A DNA stretch of 54,786 bases from an uncultured Collinsella sp. (GTDB lineage: Bacteria; Actinomycetota; Coriobacteriia; Coriobacteriales; Coriobacteriaceae), in assembly GCA_949294785.1 (NCBI GenBank), contig CASFIQ010000140.1:1-54786 (forward strand), read 5' to 3'. The notes beneath the pieces were generated by a model. The model ran no database searches. It saw only the letters and a program-made list of their open reading frames with translations, and had not been told where the DNA came from. The position numbers and the translations under genes were made by a program. Positions 37,673 to 47,585 of the stretch are shown one piece after another (positions within the stretch are counted from its first letter, which is position 1; the number at the start of each line of letters is the position of its first letter).

Positions 37673-37780
37673 GCCGCGTTCGGGTGAACACAGAGGCCTA
37701 GACTGTGTTTGCTTGCAAGGCTCGCACGGGTAACGCGGCACATCCTCCATAAGGCCGCAGGGGAGCACCGACCCTGCGGC
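37673..37780. ncRNA. candidate structured RNA (orientation probably minus)
   Basis: Three exact stems: GCCGCGTT/AACGCGGC (37673-37680, 37732-37739) enclosing AACACAG/CTGTGTT (37687-37693, 37703-37709), then GCCGCAGGG/CCCTGCGGC (37754-37762, 37772-37780). An AT-rich promoter-like patch (about 37900-37960) and the minus-strand terminator at 37524 would bracket a transcript of about 380 bases. No match to tmRNA, RNase P or SRP RNA motifs could be found by eye. Confidence 0.3.
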
Positions 37781-38547
37781 TCGTTTCGCATCGGCGGCAG
37801 GTTGTCGGCAGTAGGTTTTGCGGAAGGGCGATTTGGTGGAGCACGGCAGAGGGATGCTGCGGTTGACGCACGAGGCGGGCTCTCGCGGTATCGATTTTGA
37901 ATTAACAGATGCATAAAACCATATAAAAATCCATCTATAAGAATAATAAAGTAACCCAGCGTCTGTACCGCGCGATGTTCGAGGGCACTTTTTGCTCAAT
38001 TCGGAGAGCCCGAGTGGGCAGATCGGTCATTTTGCATCGGACTGGGAGCGTCATGTCGGTTTCGGGAGTGGGGAATTGGCCTGACGCGCAGTACTCCAGG
38101 CGTTTCCCATGTGTTTTCACCGTCGGCAGCCCGATAGCCACCATGTTGGTCGCCGGTTTCGCGGAGCGGTGGGGTGTGCATACGATTCGACTTCTCCAGA
38201 AACGGCGAAATTGACCAAGGAGTCGCCCGAGTGCCAAAGGAATCTTCAAATATGCCTCGAAAAGGTCAACGGCCGCAGAAGCTTTGGGTCCCTCGTTCGT
38301 CGCGGCGCAAAGCGCCGCAGTCCTGCCCAAATTGTCCGGCCCAAATATGCTCTCGGGCGGGCATAACCGTTCGAGCTGTTTGATACTATGGTGACCAGCG
38401 GCCAAAGCGGCCCGCGGCGACCGTCCGCAGGGACAGGGCGACGGTTTACGGTGCCGGATTCCCTGGATGACGGCGGCAAGGTGACAAGCCGGTTGGATGG
38501 CGCAGCCCAGCGCACCGCGCCGGCGGAAACGTGAAAGGAAACACGCG

Positions 38548-39369
38548 ATGGACGAGCGCTTCTCCCAGATCAAGATGGTGCTGTGCGATATCGACGGCAC
38601 GCTGCTCACGAGCGAGCACGCCTGCAGCTCCCGCACGGTGGAAACCGCTGCCAAGCTTCGCGAGCGCGGTATCCGCTTCGGCCTTTGCACCGGACGCGAC
38701 GTGATGGGTACCGAGGCCATGCTCGACGAGTGGGGCCTTACCGGCCTCATCGATGTCATCGTGGGTTCGGGCGGCGCCGAGGTGCGCGACTACGACGCCG
38801 AGGTGTTCGAGCTCTCGCATCCGCTTCCGGGCGACGCCATCAAGGAGGTCATGTCGCACTTCGAGGACATGCCCTGCAGCTTCGTCATCCCGTACCACGG
38901 CGTGCTCTACACGCCTGCCGACGATGCGCGCGTGCGGCGCCTCTCGAAGGTTGACGGCCTGCCCTACCAGGTGGTCGATTTCGACGAGTTCCTGACCGAG
39001 CCCCGCCCCAAGCTCATGCTCTCCTGCTACCCCGAGGACCTGCCGGCGATCATCGAGCACGCGCAGACCTTCTCGAGCGATCGCTACCGCTCGCAGTCGC
39101 TCCAGACCTCCGCGCGCCTCTACGAGTACATGGACCCGCGCATCACCAAGACGCACGGCATCGAGCGCGCGGCCGAACTCGCGGGCTTCGGGATCGAGTC
39201 GGTGATGGTGTTCGGTGACGCGGATAACGATGCCGATATGGTCGAGAACGCCGGCATCGGCGTCGCCATGGCGAACGGCAGCGAGAAGACCCGCGGTGCG
39301 GCCGACTACGTCTGCGGCGACAACGATCACGACGGCATCGCCGACTTCGTGGACGAGCACTTGCTCTAG
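38548..39369 (+). CDS. HAD superfamily Cof-type phosphatase
   Basis: 273 residues, AAAGGAA before ATG 38548. Motif I CDIDGTLL (nucleophile Asp14), motif II in CTGRDVMG, and a C-terminal FGDADNDADMVENAG motif IV. C2-cap Cof/YidA type; similar to but distinct from the HAD gene at 28112. Probably dephosphorylates a sugar phosphate. Followed 16 bp later by the metallo-beta-lactamase gene. Confidence 0.9.
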   Translation: MDERFSQIKMVLCDIDGTLLTSEHACSSRTVETAAKLRERGIRFGLCTGRDVMGTEAMLDEWGLTGLIDVIVGSGGAEVRDYDAEVFELSHPLPGDAIKEVMSHFEDMPCSFVIPYHGVLYTPADDARVRRLSKVDGLPYQVVDFDEFLTEPRPKLMLSCYPEDLPAIIEHAQTFSSDRYRSQSLQTSARLYEYMDPRITKTHGIERAAELAGFGIESVMVFGDADNDADMVENAGIGVAMANGSEKTRGAADYVCGDNDHDGIADFVDEHLL

Positions 39370-39385
39370 AGAGGTGCGTTCGACC

Positions 39386-40645
39386 ATGGAACCAAACGGG
39401 CTTCAGGGGGAGGCGGCGCTCGCCGCGTATGCCGAGCGGGCGTTCGCGCGCACGCGGACCGATGTGGGCGGGCGCGTCCACCACTATCTGGGCTGGGGCC
39501 ACAGCTCGGCGACGGTGATTGAGGGCGAGACCTCGCTCATCCTGGTCGATACGACGGAGAGCCCCGATGTGGCGCGCACGGTGATGGACGACGTGCGCAC
39601 CTATACCGACAAGCCGGTGAAGACCATCATCTACACCCACGGTCATCCCGATCACCGCGGGGGTGCGGGCGCCTTTCGCGACACGGTCGAGGAGGTCGTC
39701 TGCATGGCGCCCGCGGCGGCGCCGCTTCCCGGCTACGACTGTCTGGAGCACGTGCTCAATGCCCGTGGGCGACGCCAACACGGCTACGGCCTCACGGACG
39801 AGGAGGCGCTCTGCCAGGGCATCGGTATCCGCGAGGGGCATGCGCGCGGTCTGGCGCCCTATGATTTCCTGCCTCCGACGACGGTCTATTCCGGCGGGCG
39901 TGTTGCCCGCGTGATCGATGGCGTCGAACTCGAGCTCATCGCCGCCCCGGGCGAGACCGATGACGCGCTCATCGTCTGGCTTCCCGCCGAGCGCGCGGCG
40001 TGCTCGGGAGACGTCTACTACGCCTGCTGGCCCAACCTCTACGCCATCCGCGGGACGCAGTACCGCAGCGTCGCGCAGTGGGTCAACGCGCTCGATGCAC
40101 TCCTCTCCCTCGAGCCCGAGGTGCTGCTTCCCGGGCACACCCCGGCGCTCACGGGTGCTGCGCTCATCCAAGAGCAGGTGGGCACCTACCGCGATGCCAT
40201 CCGCTGGGTCTTCGACGAGACGCTTGCGTGCATGGACCGCGGCCTCACGCTGGAGGAGACGGTGCGAGCGGTGCAGCTGCCCGAGCGCTTCGCCGACAAG
40301 CCCTATCTGGGCGAGTACTACGGGACGGTCGAGTGGTCGGTCAAGAGCATCTACAACGGTTACGTCGGTTGGTTCGACGGCGCTCCCGAGCATCTCGCGC
40401 CGGTGCCCGAGGCGGACAGGGCGGCCGAGCTCGTCGCGCTCATCGGTGCCGGGCGCCTTTCCGCTCGCGTGCGCGAACTCGCCGCGGCGGGGGAGTACCA
40501 GATGGCGCTCGAGCTTTTGGCGCTGTTGCCTGCCGATGAACGCGACCGGGATCTCCGCGCCGAGCTGCTGCGGGCGCGCGCCCGGCAGATGACCTCGGCG
40601 AACGCCCGCCACTACCTGATCGCCTGCGCTAACGAGGGCGACTGA
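39386..40645 (+). CDS. alkylsulfatase-like metallo-beta-lactamase fold hydrolase
   Basis: 419 residues, GAGAGGTG before ATG 39386. MBL metal motif THGHPDH (about residues 92-98). The LEHVLNARG and YDFLPPTT segments and the C-terminal helical part (about 260-419, with YLGEYYGTVEWSVKSIYNGYVGWFDG) match the alkyl/aryl sulfatase (SdsA1/BDS1) dimerisation region. It is shorter than secreted SdsA1 and has no signal peptide, so it is cytoplasmic. It would cleave a sulfate or other ester, but the substrate is unknown. Confidence 0.82.
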   Translation: MEPNGLQGEAALAAYAERAFARTRTDVGGRVHHYLGWGHSSATVIEGETSLILVDTTESPDVARTVMDDVRTYTDKPVKTIIYTHGHPDHRGGAGAFRDTVEEVVCMAPAAAPLPGYDCLEHVLNARGRRQHGYGLTDEEALCQGIGIREGHARGLAPYDFLPPTTVYSGGRVARVIDGVELELIAAPGETDDALIVWLPAERAACSGDVYYACWPNLYAIRGTQYRSVAQWVNALDALLSLEPEVLLPGHTPALTGAALIQEQVGTYRDAIRWVFDETLACMDRGLTLEETVRAVQLPERFADKPYLGEYYGTVEWSVKSIYNGYVGWFDGAPEHLAPVPEADRAAELVALIGAGRLSARVRELAAAGEYQMALELLALLPADERDRDLRAELLRARARQMTSANARHYLIACANEGD

Positions 40646-40660
40646 CCGCGCTGGGCCTGC

Positions 40661-40707
40661 GCGGCGACGCCCCAGGTCGAGCAGCGAACGGCGAGGACCT
40701 GGGCTGG
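40661..40707 (+). repeat. second copy of the intergenic repeat
   Basis: GCGGCGACGC-CCCAGGTCGAGC (40661-40682) and GGCGAGGACCTGGGCTGG (40690-40707) match 37435-37456 and 37465-37482. It lies just after the stop of the sulfatase-like gene. Confidence 0.75.
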
Positions 40708-40754
40708 CCGTGCGGGGCCTGAGCTGCCGCGCGTAGAGAAAGCCTGTTTTTCGA

Positions 40755-40800
40755 GGGCGCCGCATCCGGGAGATCTCGGATGCGGCGCCCGTCTTCTTGT
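40755..40800 (+). terminator. terminator before gatCAB
   Basis: A perfect 14-bp stem (40755-40768 with 40777-40790) with a self-complementary GAGATCTC loop region, followed by GTCTTCTTGT. Confidence 0.7.
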
Positions 40801-40864
40801 TGGCGCGATGATTACCGGTGCGTGACCGCGTATGCGTTCGGTGCCTGCCTGCGCTCGCCTTTCG

Positions 40865-40870
40865 TATAAT
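40865..40870 (+). promoter_or_regulatory. -10 box of the gatCAB promoter
   Basis: Consensus TATAAT 31 bp upstream of gatC. No convincing -35 is visible at 17 bp (TGCCTG). Confidence 0.5.
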
Positions 40871-40901
40871 GATGCGGATTGACCGATCGAAGGGAAGCCC
40901 T

Positions 40902-41204
40902 ATGGCACTCACCGAAGACGACGTGCGCGGTATCGCCGACTACGCGCGCATCGCGCTCGAGGGCGAGGAGCTCGCCGAGATGACGTCGTACCTGAACGAC
41001 GCGGTGGCGATGCTCGAGCCCGTGCTCGCCTACAACCTGCCCGATGTGGAGCCGACGTTCCATCCCATCGGCGACTTGTCGAACGTCATGCGTGCCGACG
41101 CCATCGAGCCGGTGCGCGATCTCGCGCGCGACGCAGCGCTTGGGAACGCGGGCAGCGCGCGCGAAGAATACTTCCGCGTGCCCTCGATCTTGGGAGGGGA
41201 GTAG
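40902..41204 (+). CDS. gatC: Asp/Glu-tRNA amidotransferase subunit C
   Basis: 100 residues, start ATG 40902 (GGGAAG upstream). Typical GatC: N-terminal LTEDDVRGIADYARIALEGEEL helix and a C-terminal VPSILGG ending. It stabilises GatA in the transamidosome that converts mischarged Glu-tRNA(Gln) and Asp-tRNA(Asn). First gene of gatC-gatA-gatB. Confidence 0.93.
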   Translation: MALTEDDVRGIADYARIALEGEELAEMTSYLNDAVAMLEPVLAYNLPDVEPTFHPIGDLSNVMRADAIEPVRDLARDAALGNAGSAREEYFRVPSILGGE

Positions 41205-41205
41205 C

Positions 41206-42726
41206 ATGGCGAGAAACATAGACGCCCTCACGGCCGCTCAGGTATCCGCTGCCGTCGCCGCCGGCGAGCTCTCCGCCGTCGAGGTCGCGCGCGCCGCGCT
41301 CGCCGCCATCGAGGCGCGCGAGCCGCAGGTGCAGGCGTTTCTGCAGGTGACGCCCGAGCTCGCGCTCGAGGCTGCCGAGCGTGTGGATGCCGCCCGCGCC
41401 GCGGGCGAGAAGCTCGGGCCCCTGGCGGGCGTGCCCGTCGCCGTGAAGGACAACATGAACCTTATCGGCACGCGCACCACCTGCGCCTCGCGCATGCTTG
41501 AGAATTACGAGTCGCCGTATACCGCCACCTGCGTGCAGCGCCTGCTCGATGCGGGCTGCGTGCCCGTGGGCAAAGCGAATATGGATGAGTTCGCCTTCGG
41601 GTCCTCGACCGACAGCTCGGCGTTCCACCCCACCAACAACCCCTGGGACCTGGAGCGCGTGCCGGGAGGTTCCTCGGGCGGCTCGGCCGCCGCGGTCGCG
41701 GCGGGCATGGCGCCCATCGCGCTGGGGTCCGACACCGGCGGCTCCATCCGTCAGCCCGCCGCGCTTTGCGGTGTGGTGGGCATGAAGCCCACCTACGGCG
41801 CGGTGTCCCGCTATGGCGTGGTCGCTTTCGGCAGCTCGCTCGACCAGGTGGGGCCCTTCGGACGCACCGTGGAAGACGTCGCGCTCGCCATGGATGCGCT
41901 CGTCGCCGGCGGGCGCGACCTGTACGACTCGACCGCTCAGGACGTGGCGCCGAGCTTCGCCGAGGCGCTGCGGGCGGCCGAGGCGGGCCTTGACGGCAAG
42001 CGGATCGGCCTCGTTCCCGCCTTCATGGAGGCGGAGGGCCTGACCGGCGAGGTCAAGCAGGGCGTGCTCGCCGCCGCGCGCGCGCTCGAGGACGCCGGTG
42101 CGGAGCTGGTCGAAGTCGATCTCCCGCATGTTGACGCGGCGATCGCCGCCTACTACGTGATAGGGCCCTCGGAGGCGTTTTCCAACCTCGCGCGTTTCGA
42201 TGGTATCCGGTACGGGTATCAGGAGCCCGGTTGCGCCAGCCTGGCGGAGCAGAGCGCCCGCTCGCGGGCCCACGGTTTCGGCGCCGAGGCGAAGCGCCGC
42301 CAGATGCTCGGCGCCTACCTGCTCTCCTCCGGCGTGTACGACACGTACTACTATGCCGCCCAGAAGGCGCGCACCCTGATCACGGCGGACTATACCGCAG
42401 CGTTCTCGCAGGTGGATGCCATCCTCATGCCGGCGACGCCGCATGCCGCCTTCCGCCATGGCGAGATCAGCGATCCCACGCAGATGTACCTTTCGGATAT
42501 GTACACCATCTCGCTCAACATCGCGGGCAACGGCGGCATCTCGGTGCCGGTGGGCCTCGGTGCGGGCACGGGGATGCCCATGGCGGCGCAGCTGGTGACG
42601 CCGGCGTTCGCCGATGAGCGCCTGATTACGTTCGGCGCCGTGATCGAGCGCGCCCTCGCCGGCGACGGGGGCTCGGTTCTCGGCGTCGCCCCCGCCTTCG
42701 CGGGGAAGGGAGGTGAGCTCGCATGA
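41206..42726 (+). CDS. gatA: Asp/Glu-tRNA amidotransferase subunit A
   Basis: 506 residues, ATG 41206 one base after the gatC stop. Amidase-signature enzyme releasing ammonia from glutamine: catalytic Lys in VAVKDNMN (about residue 81), the cis-Ser in GGSSGGSAAAVAAG and the nucleophilic Ser in GSDTGGSIRQPA (about 177-185). It channels ammonia to GatB. Overlaps gatB by 4 bp (ATGA). Confidence 0.96.
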   Translation: MARNIDALTAAQVSAAVAAGELSAVEVARAALAAIEAREPQVQAFLQVTPELALEAAERVDAARAAGEKLGPLAGVPVAVKDNMNLIGTRTTCASRMLENYESPYTATCVQRLLDAGCVPVGKANMDEFAFGSSTDSSAFHPTNNPWDLERVPGGSSGGSAAAVAAGMAPIALGSDTGGSIRQPAALCGVVGMKPTYGAVSRYGVVAFGSSLDQVGPFGRTVEDVALAMDALVAGGRDLYDSTAQDVAPSFAEALRAAEAGLDGKRIGLVPAFMEAEGLTGEVKQGVLAAARALEDAGAELVEVDLPHVDAAIAAYYVIGPSEAFSNLARFDGIRYGYQEPGCASLAEQSARSRAHGFGAEAKRRQMLGAYLLSSGVYDTYYYAAQKARTLITADYTAAFSQVDAILMPATPHAAFRHGEISDPTQMYLSDMYTISLNIAGNGGISVPVGLGAGTGMPMAAQLVTPAFADERLITFGAVIERALAGDGGSVLGVAPAFAGKGGELA

Positions 42727-44417
42727 GGGAGCTCCAAGAGGTCCTGCAAGACTGGGAGGCCGTGATCGGCCTCGAGATCCACACCGAGCTCACGGCGCTC
42801 GAGACCAAGATGTTCTGCAACTGCAAGCTCACGCATGACGACGAGCCGAACACCCATGTGTGCCCGGTGTGTCTGGGGCTTCCGGGCGCGCGGCCCGTGC
42901 CCAACCGCCGCGCGATCGAAAGCATCGTGAAGGCGGGCCTCGCCACCAACTGCGAGATCCAGAAGCATTCGATGTTCTATCGCAAGCACTACTTCTATCC
43001 GGATATGGCGAAGAACTTCCAGACCACGCAGGGGCCGGTCGCCTTCTGCATGCACGGGCATCTCGATCTCGAGGTCACCGGGCGCGGCGCGGCCGAGCGC
43101 CCCGCATGCGCCTTCGGCGAGGCCGAGGCCGAGAGCCTCGCATCCTCATCCGCCGGTGCGGTCGGTCTTTCCGCCGACCTCTCCCGCATGGCGGGCGAGA
43201 AGGGCGCCCCTGCGTCCGCCGAGGGTGCGCTCGCGGGCCTTTCCAGCTACGATACCGCTTCGCTCGCCACCGCCGAACGGCGCGAGGACGGCTCGTACAC
43301 GGTACCCATCCGTATCCTGCGCATCCATATGGAGGAGGATGCGGCCAAGATGGTGCATGTGGGCGGCGAGGAGGGCCGCATCGGCGGCGCCGCGGAGTCG
43401 CTCATCGACTACAATCGCTGCGGCACGCCGCTGATTGAGCTCGTCACCGAGCCCGACCTGCGCACGCCCGAGGAGGCACGCCTCTTCATGGAGAAGCTCC
43501 GCCGCATCTTCGTGACGCTCGGCATCTCGGACTGCTCCATGGAGAAGGGTTCCATGCGCTGCGACGGCAACGTGAGCCTGCGTCGCCGCGGCGACACCAA
43601 GCTGGGCGTGAAGACCGAGCTCAAGAACCTCAACTCGTTCAAGGCGCTGCACGACGGCCTCGCCTACGAGATCTGCCGTCAAGCGGAGGTGCTTGAGGAG
43701 GGCGGCGAGATCTATCAGGAGACTCGTCACTGGGAGCCCAGCCGCCGTCGCACCGTGGTCATGCGCACCAAGGAGACGGCGGACGATTACCGGTTCTTCC
43801 CCGATCCGGACCTCGCGCCCTTCGACCTCACCGACGAGTTCATCGAGCGCTGCCGGGCAGAGATTCCCGAGCTGCCGGATGCCAAACGCGACCGCTACCA
43901 GCACGATCTGGCGATCAAGCGCGCCGATGCCGAGCAGATCGCCGGCGATCCGGCCACGGCGGATTTCTTCGAGGCGGTCATGGCGGTCGCGGACCGTGCC
44001 GAGGCGCAAAACGTCGCGAACCTCGTGGTGAACGACCTTGCCGCCTACCTCAAGGGCGATGCCGCCGCCACGCTTGCCGATGCGTTCGCGCCGGCGCAGG
44101 TTGCCGCGCTCGCGCATCTGCTCGCGACCGATGCCATCGCCTCCAACCAGGCGTCCGAGGTCATCGCCGCCATGGCGGGGACGGAGGCCGATCCGGAGGC
44201 GATCGTGGACGAGCGGGGCATGCGCCAGGTGAACGACGACGGTGCCCTGCAGACCGTCGTCGATGCCGTGCTTGCGCGCTGCGCCGACCAGGCTCAGCAG
44301 TACCGCGACGGCAACCAGAAGGTCATCGGCTTTTTGGTGGGTCAGTGCATGCGTGAGAGCAAGGGTTCGGGCAATCCCAAGCGCTTCAACGAGCTTCTGC
44401 GCGCGTCGTTGTCTTAA
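42723..44417 (+). CDS. gatB: Asp/Glu-tRNA amidotransferase subunit B
   Basis: 564 residues, about 70-80 more than typical GatB. The N-terminal kinase/amidotransferase domain is recognisable (GLEIHTELTALETKMFCNCK, CPVCLGLPGARPVPNR, a HMEEDAAKMVHVGG segment, SLIDYNRCGTPLIELVTEPDL). The C-terminal YqeY/tRNA-binding domain ends IGFLVGQCMRESKGSGNPKRFNELLR. The extra stretch is an Ala/Gly/Ser-rich insertion at about residues 119-190 (nt 43080-43290), between the DLEVTG and SYTVPIRILRIHMEEDA strands. Catalytic motifs appear intact. Confidence 0.95.
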   Translation: MRELQEVLQDWEAVIGLEIHTELTALETKMFCNCKLTHDDEPNTHVCPVCLGLPGARPVPNRRAIESIVKAGLATNCEIQKHSMFYRKHYFYPDMAKNFQTTQGPVAFCMHGHLDLEVTGRGAAERPACAFGEAEAESLASSSAGAVGLSADLSRMAGEKGAPASAEGALAGLSSYDTASLATAERREDGSYTVPIRILRIHMEEDAAKMVHVGGEEGRIGGAAESLIDYNRCGTPLIELVTEPDLRTPEEARLFMEKLRRIFVTLGISDCSMEKGSMRCDGNVSLRRRGDTKLGVKTELKNLNSFKALHDGLAYEICRQAEVLEEGGEIYQETRHWEPSRRRTVVMRTKETADDYRFFPDPDLAPFDLTDEFIERCRAEIPELPDAKRDRYQHDLAIKRADAEQIAGDPATADFFEAVMAVADRAEAQNVANLVVNDLAAYLKGDAAATLADAFAPAQVAALAHLLATDAIASNQASEVIAAMAGTEADPEAIVDERGMRQVNDDGALQTVVDAVLARCADQAQQYRDGNQKVIGFLVGQCMRESKGSGNPKRFNELLRASLS

Positions 44418-44460
44418 GCGCGGCTGATCGGACGATTCAGGCGGCCCGGAGGCCCCGCAT

Positions 44461-44532
44461 GCCGAGCGACCGATGCGTGCCGGGCGACCGATGCACGCCG
44501 AGCTGCCGGTGCGCGCCGGAAAGCTGCCGGGC
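44461..44532 (+). repeat. 18-bp tandem repeat after gatB
   Basis: Three clear copies (44461-44478, 44479-44496, 44497-44514) of GCCGRGCGACCGATGCRY-type sequence and a degenerate fourth. Confidence 0.6.
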
Positions 44533-44603
44533 GGGTATGTCGGTATGTCGATAAACCCGCTCGCCGACGGACGGGCGTGCTGCCGGGCATCAGCAGACGA
44601 CCG

Positions 44604-44781
44604 GGCATACACAATCTTGCGATTTGTGTATGCCCTCCCGAATTATGTATGGCAAGCCGCTGGAATGTGTATGCCAGTTCGCGTCCATTTCAGGGATGCG
44701 ATTTCAATACAAGCTCGCTACCAGCATGTTTCTTGCGATTGTCTGGAAGCGGTCAGTTGGGCCGGAATAGTTTGGCATACA
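44604..44781. promoter_or_regulatory. TGTATGSC motif cluster A (5 copies)
   Basis: Copies at 44604-44611 (inverted), 44627-44634, 44646-44653, 44668-44675 and 44774-44781 (inverted). The first two form a palindrome GGGCATACACAA...TTGTGTATGCCC. The same 8-mer recurs six times in cluster B. Probable binding sites for one regulator of the intervening GH1-LicT-PTS cassette. Confidence 0.55.
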
Positions 44782-44788
44782 TATTTTT

Positions 44789-44834
44789 ACGACTTGAGAG
44801 TTTTACGGCTTGAGAGTTTTTTCGGTTTGAGAGG
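44789..44834 (+). repeat. three TTGAGAG iterons
   Basis: CTTGAGAGTTTT at 44793-44804 and 44809-44820 and TTTGAGAGG at 44826-44834, at 16-17 bp spacing, each preceded by TTACG/TTCGG. Spacing near 1.5 helical turns. Confidence 0.5.
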
Positions 44835-45077
44835 TCGGTATCAAGCATCGGCCCTTCCCGTGTGACAGCGCGTCCGATGTGCGTCCGGTCAAGTCGGCAA
44901 CGCCGGGATTCGGCTGCATGCGACCGTTCGCAGACGTTTTCCGACCGTTTGTGGCGAATATGCGGTCCTGGAGTGCAAATCAACCTGGCGTCGCACATAT
45001 CGTTGCCACATAATCACTATCGCATATAGCGAGCCTGTTACCCGTGGCTGAGCTTTCCGGGGCAGAACTTGTCGTGA

Positions 45078-46589
<1,512 letters not shown>

Positions 46590-46635
46590 TCGCCTGCGAC
46601 GGCGCCGATCTCAGCTGTCCGGAGGATTAGCACCC

Positions 46636-47478
46636 ATGTCTTTTTATCGCCTGAGGCGCATACTCAACAACAACGCCGCCGTGGCGCGTAACGAGCACGG
46701 CGACGAGGTCATCATCACCGGCAAGGCCGTCGGGTTCTCGCATAGGACCGGCGACGTGCTGCGCGACGACGAGGTGAGCCGCGTCTACATCTTGAAAAGC
46801 GACGCTGCGGGTAAGCGCCTGCAGGCGCTTTTCCAGGAGATCCCCTACCCATGCATCGAGGTTGCGGAGAAGATCGTCGACTTCGCCTCCGCCGCGCTCG
46901 ACCGGCAGTTCTCGCAGAACCTCATCATCTCGCTTTCCGACCATATCAACTTCTGCATCGAGCAGCACGAGGCGGGGACCTATCAGAAGAACCTGCTGTC
47001 CGACGAGATCGAGCGCCTCTATCCGACGGAGTGCGTGGTGGGGCGCCAGGGCCTCGCGCTCATCGAGCGCGACCTGGGCGTCGTGCTCGACCCGTCCGAG
47101 GCCGCCTCGATCGCCTTCCATATCATCAACAACTCGGGCGCCGGCTCGGTCGACGTCGAGAAGATCATCAGCGGTGTCGAGGGCATGCTCGGCATCATCC
47201 GCTCCGAGATGGGAATCGAGCTGGGCGACGACACCTCGCATTACGCCCGGCTCGTGACGCACCTCAAGTTCCTCATGCGGCGCGTGATCGCCGGGGAGCA
47301 GCCGGAGGATGATGCCGGCAAGCTCTTCTTGAATATCGACGAGGGGCAGGTCGCGGGCATCAGCCGCTGCTTGGACGCCGTCGGAGCATATCTGGCGGAC
47401 GAGTTCGGCTACCGCATCTCCAACGCCGAGCGCCTCTATCTGTTCGTTCACATCGTCGCTATCACGCAGATGGGCTGA
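46636..47478 (+). CDS. BglG/LicT-family transcriptional antiterminator (copy 2)
   Basis: 280 residues, GGAGGATT before ATG 46636. CAT domain (1-58, RRILNNNAAVARNEHGDEVIITGKAVGF), PRD1 (about 65-170, with LSDHINFCIEQ and AFHIINNSG) and PRD2 (about 175-280, with VTHLKFLMRR and LFVHIVAI). PTS-controlled RNA-binding antiterminator lying between GH1 copy 5 and EIIBC copy 2, forming one cassette. Confidence 0.92.
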   Translation: MSFYRLRRILNNNAAVARNEHGDEVIITGKAVGFSHRTGDVLRDDEVSRVYILKSDAAGKRLQALFQEIPYPCIEVAEKIVDFASAALDRQFSQNLIISLSDHINFCIEQHEAGTYQKNLLSDEIERLYPTECVVGRQGLALIERDLGVVLDPSEAASIAFHIINNSGAGSVDVEKIISGVEGMLGIIRSEMGIELGDDTSHYARLVTHLKFLMRRVIAGEQPEDDAGKLFLNIDEGQVAGISRCLDAVGAYLADEFGYRISNAERLYLFVHIVAITQMG

Positions 47479-47585
47479 GGCGCGGTTGTCCGGCCGGAGC
47501 CGCACCGCATCGCATCTGCTTGATATAGGTAGTCGTCATAGGTAGCCAGCCGGCCTTGAGGGTCGGAAGGAGAAAGGGGTTTTCG

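Noticed and set aside
37673-37780. tmRNA or RNase P RNA
   Set aside because: No tRNA-like ends with a T-loop, no tag-peptide reading frame, and no conserved P4 sequence were found.
45036-45075. Antiterminator-binding leader upstream of GH1 copy 5
   Set aside because: CTGTTACCC and GGGGCAGAAC resemble a RAT, but the loop is too long and no terminator is visible after it.
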